Below are positions 1 through 8,541 of a stretch of DNA of 64,000 nt, one piece after another. The position numbers and the translations under genes were made by a program. This DNA comes from Dyadobacter chenhuakuii (GTDB taxonomy: Bacteria; Bacteroidota; Bacteroidia; Cytophagales; Spirosomataceae): positions 4,832,501-4,896,500 of the forward strand of contig NZ_CP098805.1 in the NCBI RefSeq assembly GCF_023821985.2. The letters are read 5' to 3'. The stretch's first letter is position 1. The number at the start of each line of letters is the position of its first letter. The notes under the pieces are model-generated. The model did not search any database and was not told the origin of the DNA. It worked only from the letters and a program-made list of their open reading frames with translations.

Positions 1-2
1 CA

Positions 3-701
3 ACGGATTTACGCAGAAGCGACATCAATTGGGTGGATAAGCACGAGTTACGCTACAACAATCCCGCTTCCGTCGATTATGGAAAAGTGATCAACACCGC
101 ATTCCTCGCTAATCCGATCGATACATTCAAGCACGTGTACGCAATGCCGCATTACATTATGTACAATCCCATGGACGATCCGCTCGCCCGCACTGTGGGC
201 GGCAATGGGGACTGGTATATTTTCAGGTTAGCGGAAACTTATTTGCTGAGAGCCGAGGCATATTACTGGAAAAATCAGCATGCATTGGCAGCAGCAGACA
301 TTAACAAAGTCCGGGAGCGGGCCAAAGCATTGCCCACATCCGCTGGCGAAGTAACAATCGACTTCATCATGAACGAGCGCGCCCGCGAGTTGTTCGCCGA
401 AGAGCCGCGACATTCGGAACTGGTAAGAGTTTCCTATATTATGGCTAAATCCAATCTGGGCGGCTACAATCTGGCCAGTTTCAGCGAGAAAAACTTTTTC
501 TACGACCGCGTCATGCGTTACAATAATACGTACGAGAAAAAGGTGCAGTTGCTGGGTAACACCGCTAATATGGCTCCATTCCATGTCCTATGGCCCATTC
601 CTTCTCTGGTTATTACAGCCAATACCAAGGGAGTGATCAATCAGAACGCAGGCTATGACGGAGCTGAACGAAATGTGGAACCGCTGATGACGATTGAGTA
701 G
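3..701 (+). CDS. RagB/SusD family outer-membrane nutrient-binding lipoprotein, C-terminal part
   Basis: The reading frame is open from the first bases of the window, so the gene begins upstream and only about 230 C-terminal residues are seen. The stretch FRLAETYLLRAEAYYW with following helical repeats and the MNERARELFAEEPRH segment are typical of SusD-family proteins, which sit on the cell surface and hand glycans to a SusC TonB-dependent channel. A susC gene would be expected just upstream, outside the window. The genes downstream (hydrolase, oxidoreductase) fit a carbohydrate-use locus; the substrate cannot be told from this fragment. Confidence 0.93.
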   Translation, partial: TDLRRSDINWVDKHELRYNNPASVDYGKVINTAFLANPIDTFKHVYAMPHYIMYNPMDDPLARTVGGNGDWYIFRLAETYLLRAEAYYWKNQHALAAADINKVRERAKALPTSAGEVTIDFIMNERARELFAEEPRHSELVRVSYIMAKSNLGGYNLASFSEKNFFYDRVMRYNNTYEKKVQLLGNTANMAPFHVLWPIPSLVITANTKGVINQNAGYDGAERNVEPLMTIE

Positions 702-706
702 GGGGG

Positions 707-748
707 CATTGTGCTTACGCTGAGCGGAGCCGAAGCGCAAGCACGATG
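707..748. repeat. Imperfect inverted repeat between susD and the hydrolase gene
   Basis: Arms CATTGTGCTTACGCT (707-721) and AGCGCAAGCACGATG (734-748) pair over 15 positions with two mismatches and a 12-nt loop. It lies just after the SusD stop codon and before the next gene. No T-run follows, so it may be an mRNA-processing or attenuating hairpin rather than a classical terminator. Confidence 0.5.
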
Positions 749-781
749 ATCCCAACCCAGCACCTGTATCAAACATGAACC

Positions 782-1960
782 ATGAAGCACGACCATCCAA
801 CCCAGCCACCCGAAAAAAGCCTTATCGGCGCATACGGAAACTACTTCGCCAATCTTGCAAAGAAGCCAGGAACATTATCCTTCCGGAATGCCGGTTGGGA
901 AAACCTATCTGACTGGAAGACGAAAGCCAGGGCGAAAGCTGCTGAGTTGCTTTCTGCGCCTGGAACGGGAAAAATGCCGGTGGTGAAGTTGGAAGAAAAG
1001 TATGTTTACGATGGCTTGGATATTGAGGAACTGTCCTGGCAATTGCCTTATGGGAAGCGTACCAAGGCGGTTTTTTTAAAGCCACAGGGAAGCTCGAAGC
1101 CTTTGCCAGCCATTCTTGCGCTGCATGATCATGCGGGGAAAAAGTATTTTGGCTATCCGAAGTTGGTAAAGACTTCCGACAAGCAACATCCGCTGATCGT
1201 AAAACACCAGGCTGCGGTTTACAGCGGTAACGCATGGGCCAACGACATTGCCAGGCACGGTTATGCTGTGCTGGTGCACGACACATTTGCTTTTGGGAGT
1301 CGGCGTGTATTTTATGGTGATGTTGCTGGCCTGGACTACGGGCCGTTGAAAACGCAGGATAAAACGGACCAGAATCCGGATGAGGAAACGCACATTCTGA
1401 CCTATAATGAATGGTCCAAAGAGCATGAGCATGTAATGTCCAAATCCCTCTTTTGTGCAGGAACAACCTGGCCGGGCGTTTGTCTGGCTGAGGACCAGGC
1501 AGCATTGTCTGTGTTAAGCGCCCGGAACGATGTTGATAACGAGCGTATTGGATGTGCGGGACTGTCCGGGGGTGGTGTCCGGACTGTTTATCTGGCTGGT
1601 TTGGACGACCGTATCAAGTGTGCCGTTTGCGTTGGTTTTATGACCACATTCAATGATCTTGTGCTTAACCGGTCCTACAATCATACCTGGATGACCTTTG
1701 CGCCATTGCTGGCCAACTATATGGATTTTCCCGAAATACTAGGTCTGCGCGTTCCGTTGCCCACTTTGGTCCAGAACAATAACCAGGATGCCTTGTTTAC
1801 ATTGTCAGAAATGAAGCAGGCAGATCATATTTTAAAACAGATTTTCAAAAAGGCAGGCGCTGCGGAAAAGTATAAGGCAGGTTTCTACGATGGCCCACAC
1901 AAGTTCGATGCACAAATGCAGGCTGACGCATTTGACTGGTTCGATAAATGGTTGGCATAA
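782..1960 (+). CDS. Alpha/beta hydrolase family protein (dienelactone hydrolase/acetyl xylan esterase-like)
   Basis: A 392-residue protein without an obvious signal peptide. The nucleophile elbow is GLSGGG with Ser262. An oxyanion-side motif ALHDHAG lies near residue 115, and a C-terminal histidine in GPHKF (His373) completes a probable Ser-Asp-His triad. These are features of alpha/beta hydrolases related to acetyl xylan esterases. It follows the SusD gene by 80 nt and may be in the same transcription unit, suggesting ester removal from a carbohydrate or related nutrient. The substrate is unknown. The ATG at 782 is the first sensible start. Confidence 0.8.
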   Translation: MKHDHPTQPPEKSLIGAYGNYFANLAKKPGTLSFRNAGWENLSDWKTKARAKAAELLSAPGTGKMPVVKLEEKYVYDGLDIEELSWQLPYGKRTKAVFLKPQGSSKPLPAILALHDHAGKKYFGYPKLVKTSDKQHPLIVKHQAAVYSGNAWANDIARHGYAVLVHDTFAFGSRRVFYGDVAGLDYGPLKTQDKTDQNPDEETHILTYNEWSKEHEHVMSKSLFCAGTTWPGVCLAEDQAALSVLSARNDVDNERIGCAGLSGGGVRTVYLAGLDDRIKCAVCVGFMTTFNDLVLNRSYNHTWMTFAPLLANYMDFPEILGLRVPLPTLVQNNNQDALFTLSEMKQADHILKQIFKKAGAAEKYKAGFYDGPHKFDAQMQADAFDWFDKWLA

Positions 1961-2186
1961 AAACGATAAACGGTCGCAACACGAAATGCAAACGGTTGGA
2001 GGAAAACGCTGGACAGGTTAAATAGTCTTTTCACACGGTTTTGGAGTAGCATTAGAGAGGCAGGAAGTCAGTGAATTATTTTCGAGTAAATTATGAAAAT
2101 AACCTGCTTAACAAAATAATAAACCTGTCCAAACTGTTGGATAGAGGCTGAATTGTTGCTGGCAAAGCACTAAACCAAAACCCGTG

Positions 2187-3653
2187 ATGGAAAAAAAGAG
2201 TACAACAAGTGAAAAGTCAACCTCTTCCAGGAGAGACTTTGTTAAAGCTGCAGGTGTGACCGCGGCAGGTTTTATGATTGTCCCAAGGCACGTGCTGGGT
2301 GGAAAAGGCTTCACTGCACCCAGCGACAGGCTCACGGTTGCGGGTGTAGGAGTAGGCGGAAAAGGGACATCAGATCTTGCGAGTTTTGCAAAAAGCGGGA
2401 AGGCCGACATTGCTTATTTATGCGATGTAGACGACCGCCGTGCTGCTACAAGCATTGCCAATTATCCCAAAGCCAAGTATTATAAGGACTTCCGGGAAAT
2501 GTTTGAAAAAGAATCCAAAAACTTTGACGCAGTTTCGGTTTCCACGCCCGACCATACGCACGCAGTTGTAGCCATGGCGGCCATGCAGCTCGGTAAGCAC
2601 GTTTATGTGCAGAAACCGATGACACATGATATTTACGAGGCAAGAAAACTCACCGAAGCTGCAGCAAAATATAAAGTGGTGACCCAGATGGGAAACCAGG
2701 GCTCATCAGGCGACGGCGTAAGAACATTGCACGAATGGTACGACGCAGGCATCATTGGCGATGTCGACACGGTTTATATCTGGACCAACAGGCCGATATG
2801 GCCACAAGGCATCCCCTGGCCGTCCGAAAAACCACCGGTTCCCAAGGAACTTGATTGGGATCTCTGGCTGGGCACAGCACCAAAAAAAGACTATGTAGAA
2901 AACCTGATCCCCGGAAGCTGGAGAGGCTGGTGGGATTACGGAACAGGCGCATTGGGCGACCTGGGCTGCCACTTGATGGAAGCTCCGTTCCGCGTGCTGG
3001 GATTGAAATATGCAACGGATATGCAGGCGAGTGTCGGCAGCGTTTTTACTGCTTTTGGCAAGAGAGGCATTTTCCCTGACAGTTGCCCGCCATCAAGCCA
3101 CGCAACATTAACTTTCCCAAAAACAGCCAAAACAAAAGGCCCGGTAACCATGCACTGGATGGACGGCGGCATCAAGCCGGAGCGTCCGGAGGAACTTGGC
3201 CCGAATGAATTATTCGGAGATGGCAACAGCGGTATTTTGTTTGTTGGCTCAAAAGGCAAAATGATGGCCAGCGAATATGCTGCTAACCCTCGTTTGCTGC
3301 CATTAACCAAAATGCAGGAAGTGAAAGTAAAACAAAAATTTGCCCGCGTACCAGGAAGCGCAGACGGTCACTACGCACAATGGGTGGAAGGCTGCATCGC
3401 CGGTTACGGTAAGATGGAGCTAAGCTCACCATTCGAACTGGCAGGTCCGCTAACCGAAGCAATCCTGGGTGCCAACCTCGCCATCCGCGGCGCAGATATG
3501 CCAAAGGCAAGAGAAGACGGCAAAGGCTTCACATATCCGGGAAGCAACATGAAAATGCTCTGGGACGCTCAAAACATGAAGGTTACCAACTTCGACGAAG
3601 TAAACCAGTTCGTCCGCCGGAATTACCGGGAAGGTTGGAGCTTGGGGGTTTAA
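2187..3653 (+). CDS. Gfo/Idh/MocA family oxidoreductase with twin-arginine leader
   Basis: 488 residues from the ATG at 2187; a GTG lies one codon earlier. The N-terminus has SSRRDFVKAAG followed by a hydrophobic stretch, a Tat signal, so the folded enzyme is exported with its cofactor. The Rossmann region (VAGVGVGGKG) and the VQKPMTHD segment, matching the family's EKP motif with its conserved lysine, support an NAD(P)-dependent sugar or cyclitol dehydrogenase. A C-terminal alpha/beta domain follows. Such exported family members are abundant near sugar-use genes in Bacteroidota. The specific substrate is not readable. Confidence 0.92.
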   Translation: MEKKSTTSEKSTSSRRDFVKAAGVTAAGFMIVPRHVLGGKGFTAPSDRLTVAGVGVGGKGTSDLASFAKSGKADIAYLCDVDDRRAATSIANYPKAKYYKDFREMFEKESKNFDAVSVSTPDHTHAVVAMAAMQLGKHVYVQKPMTHDIYEARKLTEAAAKYKVVTQMGNQGSSGDGVRTLHEWYDAGIIGDVDTVYIWTNRPIWPQGIPWPSEKPPVPKELDWDLWLGTAPKKDYVENLIPGSWRGWWDYGTGALGDLGCHLMEAPFRVLGLKYATDMQASVGSVFTAFGKRGIFPDSCPPSSHATLTFPKTAKTKGPVTMHWMDGGIKPERPEELGPNELFGDGNSGILFVGSKGKMMASEYAANPRLLPLTKMQEVKVKQKFARVPGSADGHYAQWVEGCIAGYGKMELSSPFELAGPLTEAILGANLAIRGADMPKAREDGKGFTYPGSNMKMLWDAQNMKVTNFDEVNQFVRRNYREGWSLGV

Positions 3654-3673
3654 GAATCTCATTAACTTTTAGC

Positions 3674-3705
3674 AAAAAAGCCGTGGCTAAGATCACGGCT
3701 TTTTT
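3674..3705. terminator. Bidirectional rho-independent terminator
   Basis: AAAAAAGCCGTG, an 8-nt loop, then CACGGCTTTTTT. It has perfect arms with A-run and T-run on either side, and lies between the convergent oxidoreductase and Nudix-regulator genes. It can serve both strands. Confidence 0.9.
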
Positions 3706-3710
3706 GTGCC

Positions 3711-4439
3711 CTAACTCTTCCTGCGATACAGATAGGGCGCCTTGTTAGCGGCGCCGGTGAATTTCTTTTCCAGGCGTTCCAACACATTCAGATCCAGGAT
3801 CTTCTTTTGGAAATTGTTTCTGGCAAAAGGTTTGTCGTAAATGGTTTCGTAAAGTTCCTGGACATCTTTCATCGTAAATGTTTCGGGGAGCAGGTTGAAT
3901 GCGATCAACTTTTCGTCCAGGTGGAAGCGAAGCGTTTCAAGCGCTTTGGTGACGATTTCGTTGTGGTCGATGATCATTTCTGGCAGTTCTTTAATGTTGT
4001 ACCAATCAATCGACGAGTCAAGGTCCGTTTTTTCGGGGACGACCTGGTTCAGGTCCACAAGCGCGTAGTAGCCGATTGAAACGAATCTTTTTGTAAACCA
4101 ATTGAACTCCTTCCCATACTGCCCGTTTTCGCTCAGGAGCTGCGGATTAAGTTCAATAAGCTTAGTCATGAATTTCAAGCTGTTCCTCGCAGCTTTTCCA
4201 AAAATGTGAAACTGGTCGAGGTAAATTTCCTTAATGCCGGTCCGCTGCTGAAGAATGCGGTTTGCTGCTGTATCAATGTCCTCGTCTTGCGAAACAAAAC
4301 CACCTGGCAGGGCCCAGAAATCACCATTGAAATTGAGCTTAGGCACTAAAACTTTGAGTTGCTTATTGTGGTAACCGAATATCACACAGTCGATAGACAG
4401 CTGTTCAATATAATTTTGTTCACTTGGATTACGTATCAT
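3711..4439 (-). CDS. Nudix-domain transcriptional regulator (NrtR/AraR-like)
   Basis: 242 residues. Residues about 10-140 form a Nudix fold, but the Nudix box is degenerate. After GGFVSQDED the usual REUXEE core reads NRILQQR, so the metal-binding glutamates are missing and hydrolysis is unlikely. The C-terminal 80 residues (MKDVQELYETIYDKPFARNNF) match the winged-helix DNA-binding domain of Nudix-related regulators, such as AraR in Bacteroides, which bind sugars rather than hydrolyse nucleotides. It is divergent from the ThuA-dehydrogenase gene with a strong palindrome in between, its probable operator. The ligand is unknown. Confidence 0.85.
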   Translation of the reverse strand: MIRNPSEQNYIEQLSIDCVIFGYHNKQLKVLVPKLNFNGDFWALPGGFVSQDEDIDTAANRILQQRTGIKEIYLDQFHIFGKAARNSLKFMTKLIELNPQLLSENGQYGKEFNWFTKRFVSIGYYALVDLNQVVPEKTDLDSSIDWYNIKELPEMIIDHNEIVTKALETLRFHLDEKLIAFNLLPETFTMKDVQELYETIYDKPFARNNFQKKILDLNVLERLEKKFTGAANKAPYLYRRKS

Positions 4440-4483
4440 GTAGGTTTAGGGATGTAGTACAATACAAATGTAAAATAGAAAAA

Positions 4484-4514
4484 TATTTATTGTCTAAATT
4501 TAAGACAATAAATA
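4484..4514. promoter_or_regulatory. Palindromic operator, probable Nudix-regulator binding site
   Basis: Arms TATTTATTGTCT (4484-4495) and AGACAATAAATA (4503-4514) are perfectly complementary over 12 bp around the 7-nt centre AAATTTA, itself nearly symmetric. It lies between the divergent regulator (start 4439) and the ThuA gene (start 4561), directly upstream of a TAGCTTTG promoter box. A bound regulator would block or control the ThuA promoter and possibly its own. Confidence 0.75.
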
Positions 4515-4523
4515 AATTAATCA

Positions 4524-4531
4524 TAGCTTTG
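4524..4531 (+). promoter_or_regulatory. Bacteroidota -7 promoter box (TAnnTTTG)
   Basis: TAGCTTTG matches the TAnnTTTG consensus of Bacteroidota sigma-A promoters, 30 nt upstream of the ThuA-protein start codon. No good -33 element is visible; the palindrome occupies that region, which fits a regulated promoter. Confidence 0.5.
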
Positions 4532-4560
4532 CTTCCACTCAATCAAATCTAAGATAACGG

Positions 4561-7500
4561 ATGAAAGTAAAGTCTCTACTACTAAGCATGCTCGCTTTGA
4601 GTTTTTGCTTGACGTTTCAATCTGCTGACGCGCAAACCCCAAAGGTGAATGTGTTGGTTTTCAGTAAGACCGCTTCTTTCAGGCACGAGTCCATTGCTGC
4701 CGGAAAAACAGCATTGACCAAAATGGCTAAAGAGAAGGGTTTCGGTGTCAGCTTCACGGAAGATGCCAGCCAGTTTAACGAACCTAACCTGAAAAAATAT
4801 AATACTGTCGTTTTTCTAAACACAACAGGTGATGTGCTGACCAATGAGCAGCAAGTTGCGTTTGAGCGATACATTCAGGCGGGCGGAGGTTACACGGGCA
4901 TACATGCGGCCACTGATACGGAATATGACTGGCCTTGGTATGGACAACTTGCAGGTGCCTTTTTCCTGGATCATCCCATGATACCCAGCAATGTGCAAAA
5001 AGGGAAATTCATCGTGACCGAAAAAAATCATTGGGCAACGCAAGGGATGCCGGATGAATTTGAAAGAACGGATGAGTTTTACAGCTTCAAAGACATTTCA
5101 CCCAATATCAAAATTGTACTTAAAATTGATGAAAAGAGCTATACAGGCGGCAAAAACCCTGATTTTCACCCGATGGGATGGTATCAGGAATTCGACGGCG
5201 GCCGCTCGTTTTACACGGCGATGGGACATACGGACGAGACATTCTCTGACCCTCTTTTCCTGAACCATCTGTATGCCGGGATTAAATATACAGCTGGCGG
5301 TGATTCACCGAAAACAGTGGATTTCTCCAAATCCCGACCTGAGGAGAACCGCTTTACAAAGGTGATCCTGGAAGAAAAGCTGGATGAACCGATGGAGCTG
5401 AGCGTGCTGGACAAAGACAGAATCCTGTTCATTCAGCGTAAAGGAGAAGTGCGGCTTTATAATGCCAAAACGAAAGAATTGAAGAACATTGCCAACATTC
5501 CGGTCAGTACGAAGTACAAAAATAAGGAAGGTAAGGAATCGACAGGCGAGGATGGGCTTTTGGGTTTGAACAAAGACCCGAACTTTGCTCAGAATCATTG
5601 GATTTACCTATATTATTCCATACCGGAAGCGCCTAAGAATGTGCTGGCAAGGTTTGAAATGAAGGGAGACCAGCTGGATCTTGCAACCAAAAAGGTGCTG
5701 CTGGAAGTGGAAACGCAGCGTGAAGAATGCTGCCATACGGGTGGTTCAATTGCCTGGGACAAAGCGGGTAACCTGTATTTATCGACAGGGGATAACACTA
5801 ACCCACATGGCTCGAATGGTTACAGCCCGAGTGATGAGCGCGAGGGAAGGTCAGCCTGGGATGCGCAGAAATCTTCTGCCAACACAAATGATCTTCGTGG
5901 CAAAATCATACGCATTAAGCCACAGCCGGACGGAACTTACACCATTCCGGAAGGCAATCTTTTTGCCAAAGGAACCCCGCAGACGCGGCCGGAAATTTTC
6001 ACAATGGGTCACAGAAACCCATTCAGGATATCCGTGGACCAGAAAACGGGTTACGTATATTGGGGTGAGGTTGGCCCGGACGCAGCCAAGCCGGATTCCA
6101 GCAGAGGACCTGCCGGGCACGATGAAGTAGGACAAGCCCGTAAGGCGGGAAATTTTGGCTGGCCGCATTTTGTGGGAGACAATATGGCATATAATAAGTT
6201 TGATTTTACGGCAAGCAAGTCTTTGGAAAAGTGGGACGTTGCTGCGCCTACCAACAATTCGCCGAGCAATACCGGCTTGAAAGTGCTTCCGCCGGCTCAA
6301 AAGGCATTTATCTGGTATCCATATGGCGCCTCGAAGGAGTTTCCTTTAACGGGTAGCGGTGGTAGAAATGCAATGGCTGGGCCGGTTTTCTATTCGGATG
6401 GGTTCAGAAATGCGACTAATGCATTTCCGGCTTACTATAACGGCAAACTGCTTACTTACGACTGGATGCGCGGCTGGATTATGTCTGTGACGATGGACCA
6501 GGAAGGTAATTATGCTGCTATGGAGCGGTTCATGCCAAGCTACAAGTTCTCCAATCCGATGGATATGGAATTTGCGGAAAACGGAGATTTGTATATGCTG
6601 GAATACGGAACAGGCTGGTTTTCAGCGAATGATGATGCGCGCTTAATCCGCATTGAATATAACGGTGGCAATCGCAAACCGCAGATCCAGATGGCTGCTA
6701 ACAAAATGGGCGGCTCTGCACCGCTTGCTTTGAAACTGGATGCAAAAGGAACGGTTGATGCAGACAACGATATGTTGAATTATGCATGGAAAATCACTTC
6801 GAAAAATGGTTTCTCAAAGCAGATCAACACGCCGGAAGCGAATTTGACACTTACCAAGCTGGGTGTTTATAAAGCTACTTTGACCGTCAATGATGGTAAA
6901 GGCGGCGTCAACACGCAGTCGATGGAAATTACGGTTGGCAACGAGCCGCCGGTATTAAGCCTGGATATGCCAATGGGTAACAAGTCGTTTTATGCTGCCA
7001 ACAAACCTTTTAATTATGATGTAAAAGTTTCTGACAAAGAAGACGGAACATTGGAAAAAGGCATTGAAGCAGACCGCCTTGCAGTGAACATTGATTACCT
7101 GGCCGAAGGTTTTGATAAAATTGCCATTGCGCAGGGACACCGTTCGGCAGATGCCAGCGCCGCATTTGCTCCTGGAAAAAAACTGATCGAAGCCAGTGAT
7201 TGCAAAGCTTGCCACAGTGTGGATAAAAAGTCGATTGGTCCTGCTTACCGCGAGGTTTCAGCCAAATACAAGGGCGATAATTCGGCCGTTGAGAAGCTGA
7301 CTAAGAAAGTGATCGCCGGTGGGGGAGGTGTTTGGGGTGAAACGGCCATGGCTGCACATCCCCAGCTTTCAGCGGCGGACGCTTCCGAAATGGTGAAATA
7401 CATTCTGAATGTGACCAACGAAAAGCCGAAGGAGAAATCAATGCCTGCAAAAGGCAGCTATGTGGCCAAAGTTCCGGCAGGCGATAAAGGCAAGGGCGTT

Positions 7501-8013
7501 TTCATTGTAAGGGCTGCTTATGAGGATAGTGGTGCAAGCGGCTTGCCATCATTGAAGTCGGAGAAGACGCTTGTGCTGAAAAATGCAAAAATGGATATGC
7601 ACAATTTCGATGTGTATGAAGACATGATGAAGATATCAAATGGTGGTATGAACCTGGCTATTGCTTCGAAATCAGGATCTTATGTTGTGCTTAAACAAAC
7701 AGACCTGAGCGGAATTTCGGAGGTGCAGTTGCAAGCCATCGCACCAAAGCCGCAGGTTAATGCTGCCGGTGGAAAAGTAGAGCTGCGGCTCGACAGCCCT
7801 ACCGGCCCGGTAGTAGGAACGTCCGAATTCCTCGAACCGACCGAAAAAATGGATTTCAAACCAAACATCCTAAGTATTCCAATCAAACTGGCAGGGCAAC
7901 CGGATGGCAAACTGCACGATGTTTACCTTGTATTTACCAATCCCAAAGCCGATGGACATTCGCTGATGGTTGTGCTTGGAGCGGAGTTTAAGCTTGCGGA
8001 AATAAGTAATTAA
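4561..8013 (+). CDS. Multidomain ThuA / PQQ-dependent sugar dehydrogenase / PKD / cytochrome c secreted protein
   Basis: 1150 residues. A signal peptide (about 1-24) is followed by a ThuA-like domain (about 28-245). Next comes a GSDH/sorbosone-dehydrogenase-type beta-propeller (about 260-700, with the GEDGLLGL and GHRNPFRI motifs of soluble PQQ glucose dehydrogenases). A PKD-like domain follows (about 705-795), then a cytochrome c segment with CKACH (Cys881, Cys884, His885) and candidate axial Met930. The last 170 residues resemble a carbohydrate-binding beta-sandwich. It probably oxidises a sugar in the periplasm and passes electrons to its own haem. This fusion is common in Cytophagales. 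It is probably controlled by the Nudix regulator. Confidence 0.88.
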   Translation: MKVKSLLLSMLALSFCLTFQSADAQTPKVNVLVFSKTASFRHESIAAGKTALTKMAKEKGFGVSFTEDASQFNEPNLKKYNTVVFLNTTGDVLTNEQQVAFERYIQAGGGYTGIHAATDTEYDWPWYGQLAGAFFLDHPMIPSNVQKGKFIVTEKNHWATQGMPDEFERTDEFYSFKDISPNIKIVLKIDEKSYTGGKNPDFHPMGWYQEFDGGRSFYTAMGHTDETFSDPLFLNHLYAGIKYTAGGDSPKTVDFSKSRPEENRFTKVILEEKLDEPMELSVLDKDRILFIQRKGEVRLYNAKTKELKNIANIPVSTKYKNKEGKESTGEDGLLGLNKDPNFAQNHWIYLYYSIPEAPKNVLARFEMKGDQLDLATKKVLLEVETQREECCHTGGSIAWDKAGNLYLSTGDNTNPHGSNGYSPSDEREGRSAWDAQKSSANTNDLRGKIIRIKPQPDGTYTIPEGNLFAKGTPQTRPEIFTMGHRNPFRISVDQKTGYVYWGEVGPDAAKPDSSRGPAGHDEVGQARKAGNFGWPHFVGDNMAYNKFDFTASKSLEKWDVAAPTNNSPSNTGLKVLPPAQKAFIWYPYGASKEFPLTGSGGRNAMAGPVFYSDGFRNATNAFPAYYNGKLLTYDWMRGWIMSVTMDQEGNYAAMERFMPSYKFSNPMDMEFAENGDLYMLEYGTGWFSANDDARLIRIEYNGGNRKPQIQMAANKMGGSAPLALKLDAKGTVDADNDMLNYAWKITSKNGFSKQINTPEANLTLTKLGVYKATLTVNDGKGGVNTQSMEITVGNEPPVLSLDMPMGNKSFYAANKPFNYDVKVSDKEDGTLEKGIEADRLAVNIDYLAEGFDKIAIAQGHRSADASAAFAPGKKLIEASDCKACHSVDKKSIGPAYREVSAKYKGDNSAVEKLTKKVIAGGGGVWGETAMAAHPQLSAADASEMVKYILNVTNEKPKEKSMPAKGSYVAKVPAGDKGKGVFIVRAAYEDSGASGLPSLKSEKTLVLKNAKMDMHNFDVYEDMMKISNGGMNLAIASKSGSYVVLKQTDLSGISEVQLQAIAPKPQVNAAGGKVELRLDSPTGPVVGTSEFLEPTEKMDFKPNILSIPIKLAGQPDGKLHDVYLVFTNPKADGHSLMVVLGAEFKLAEISN

Positions 8014-8055
8014 AGAAAATAATAGTCAGTCTCTCAATTTTAATTAACCAGAACA

Positions 8056-8439
8056 ATGAAAAGAACCTGTATCGCCTTCGTATTTTTATTTTTAGGATTT
8101 GCTATTAACGGATTTTCCCAAACCGCAGCAACGAACGACTTTTTCCTGGGTAAGTGGGAAGTTTTGGTTGTAGGCACTCCCGACGGAGATTCTAAACTGG
8201 TGACCGAATTAACCCGCAAAGACGGCAAAATGACCGGTGAACTGAAAGATCCCACAGGAAAAAACCCAAATGCTTTGCCAATCTCAAACATTATGGAAGA
8301 AGGAAACAAAATGACCATTTTCTTCGAAGCGCAAGGAACGGAAGTGTCTTTGGACCTGGCAAAAGTAGATGATGACCATTTGAAAGGCTCGGTAATGAAC
8401 GGAATGTTTGATGCTACGGCGGTCCGGATTAAGGAGTAG
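8056..8439 (+). CDS. Small secreted protein of unknown function
   Basis: 127 residues with a clear signal peptide (charged start, hydrophobic FVFLFLGFAI, cleavage near FSQ). The mature part (FFLGKWEVLVVGTPDGDSK, repeated short beta-strand patterns) looks like a small beta-barrel or sandwich of lipocalin type, but no family is firmly recognised. It starts 43 nt after the ThuA-dehydrogenase gene on the same strand with no terminator between, so it is probably co-transcribed and may act with it in the periplasm. Confidence 0.75.
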   Translation: MKRTCIAFVFLFLGFAINGFSQTAATNDFFLGKWEVLVVGTPDGDSKLVTELTRKDGKMTGELKDPTGKNPNALPISNIMEEGNKMTIFFEAQGTEVSLDLAKVDDDHLKGSVMNGMFDATAVRIKE

Positions 8440-8471
8440 GTTTGAGTTGATAGCTGAGTAATTAACAAAGC

Positions 8472-8499
8472 GGCCCGCCGAGCATCAACTCGACGGGCC
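8472..8499. terminator. Hairpin terminator between convergent genes
   Basis: GGCCCGCCGAG (8472-8482), a 6-nt loop, then CTCGACGGGCC (8489-8499), with one mismatch. It lies between the small secreted-protein gene and the convergent baeRF-like gene. T-runs are short, so efficiency is uncertain. Confidence 0.65.
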
Positions 8500-8541
8500 A
8501 CTTCATATGTTAACTTCACAAATGTTCAGCTCTCTATAATT

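Noticed and set aside
822-1505. A 227-codon minus-strand frame
   Set aside because: It is opposite the alpha/beta hydrolase gene, which has clear catalytic motifs; the minus frame has none.
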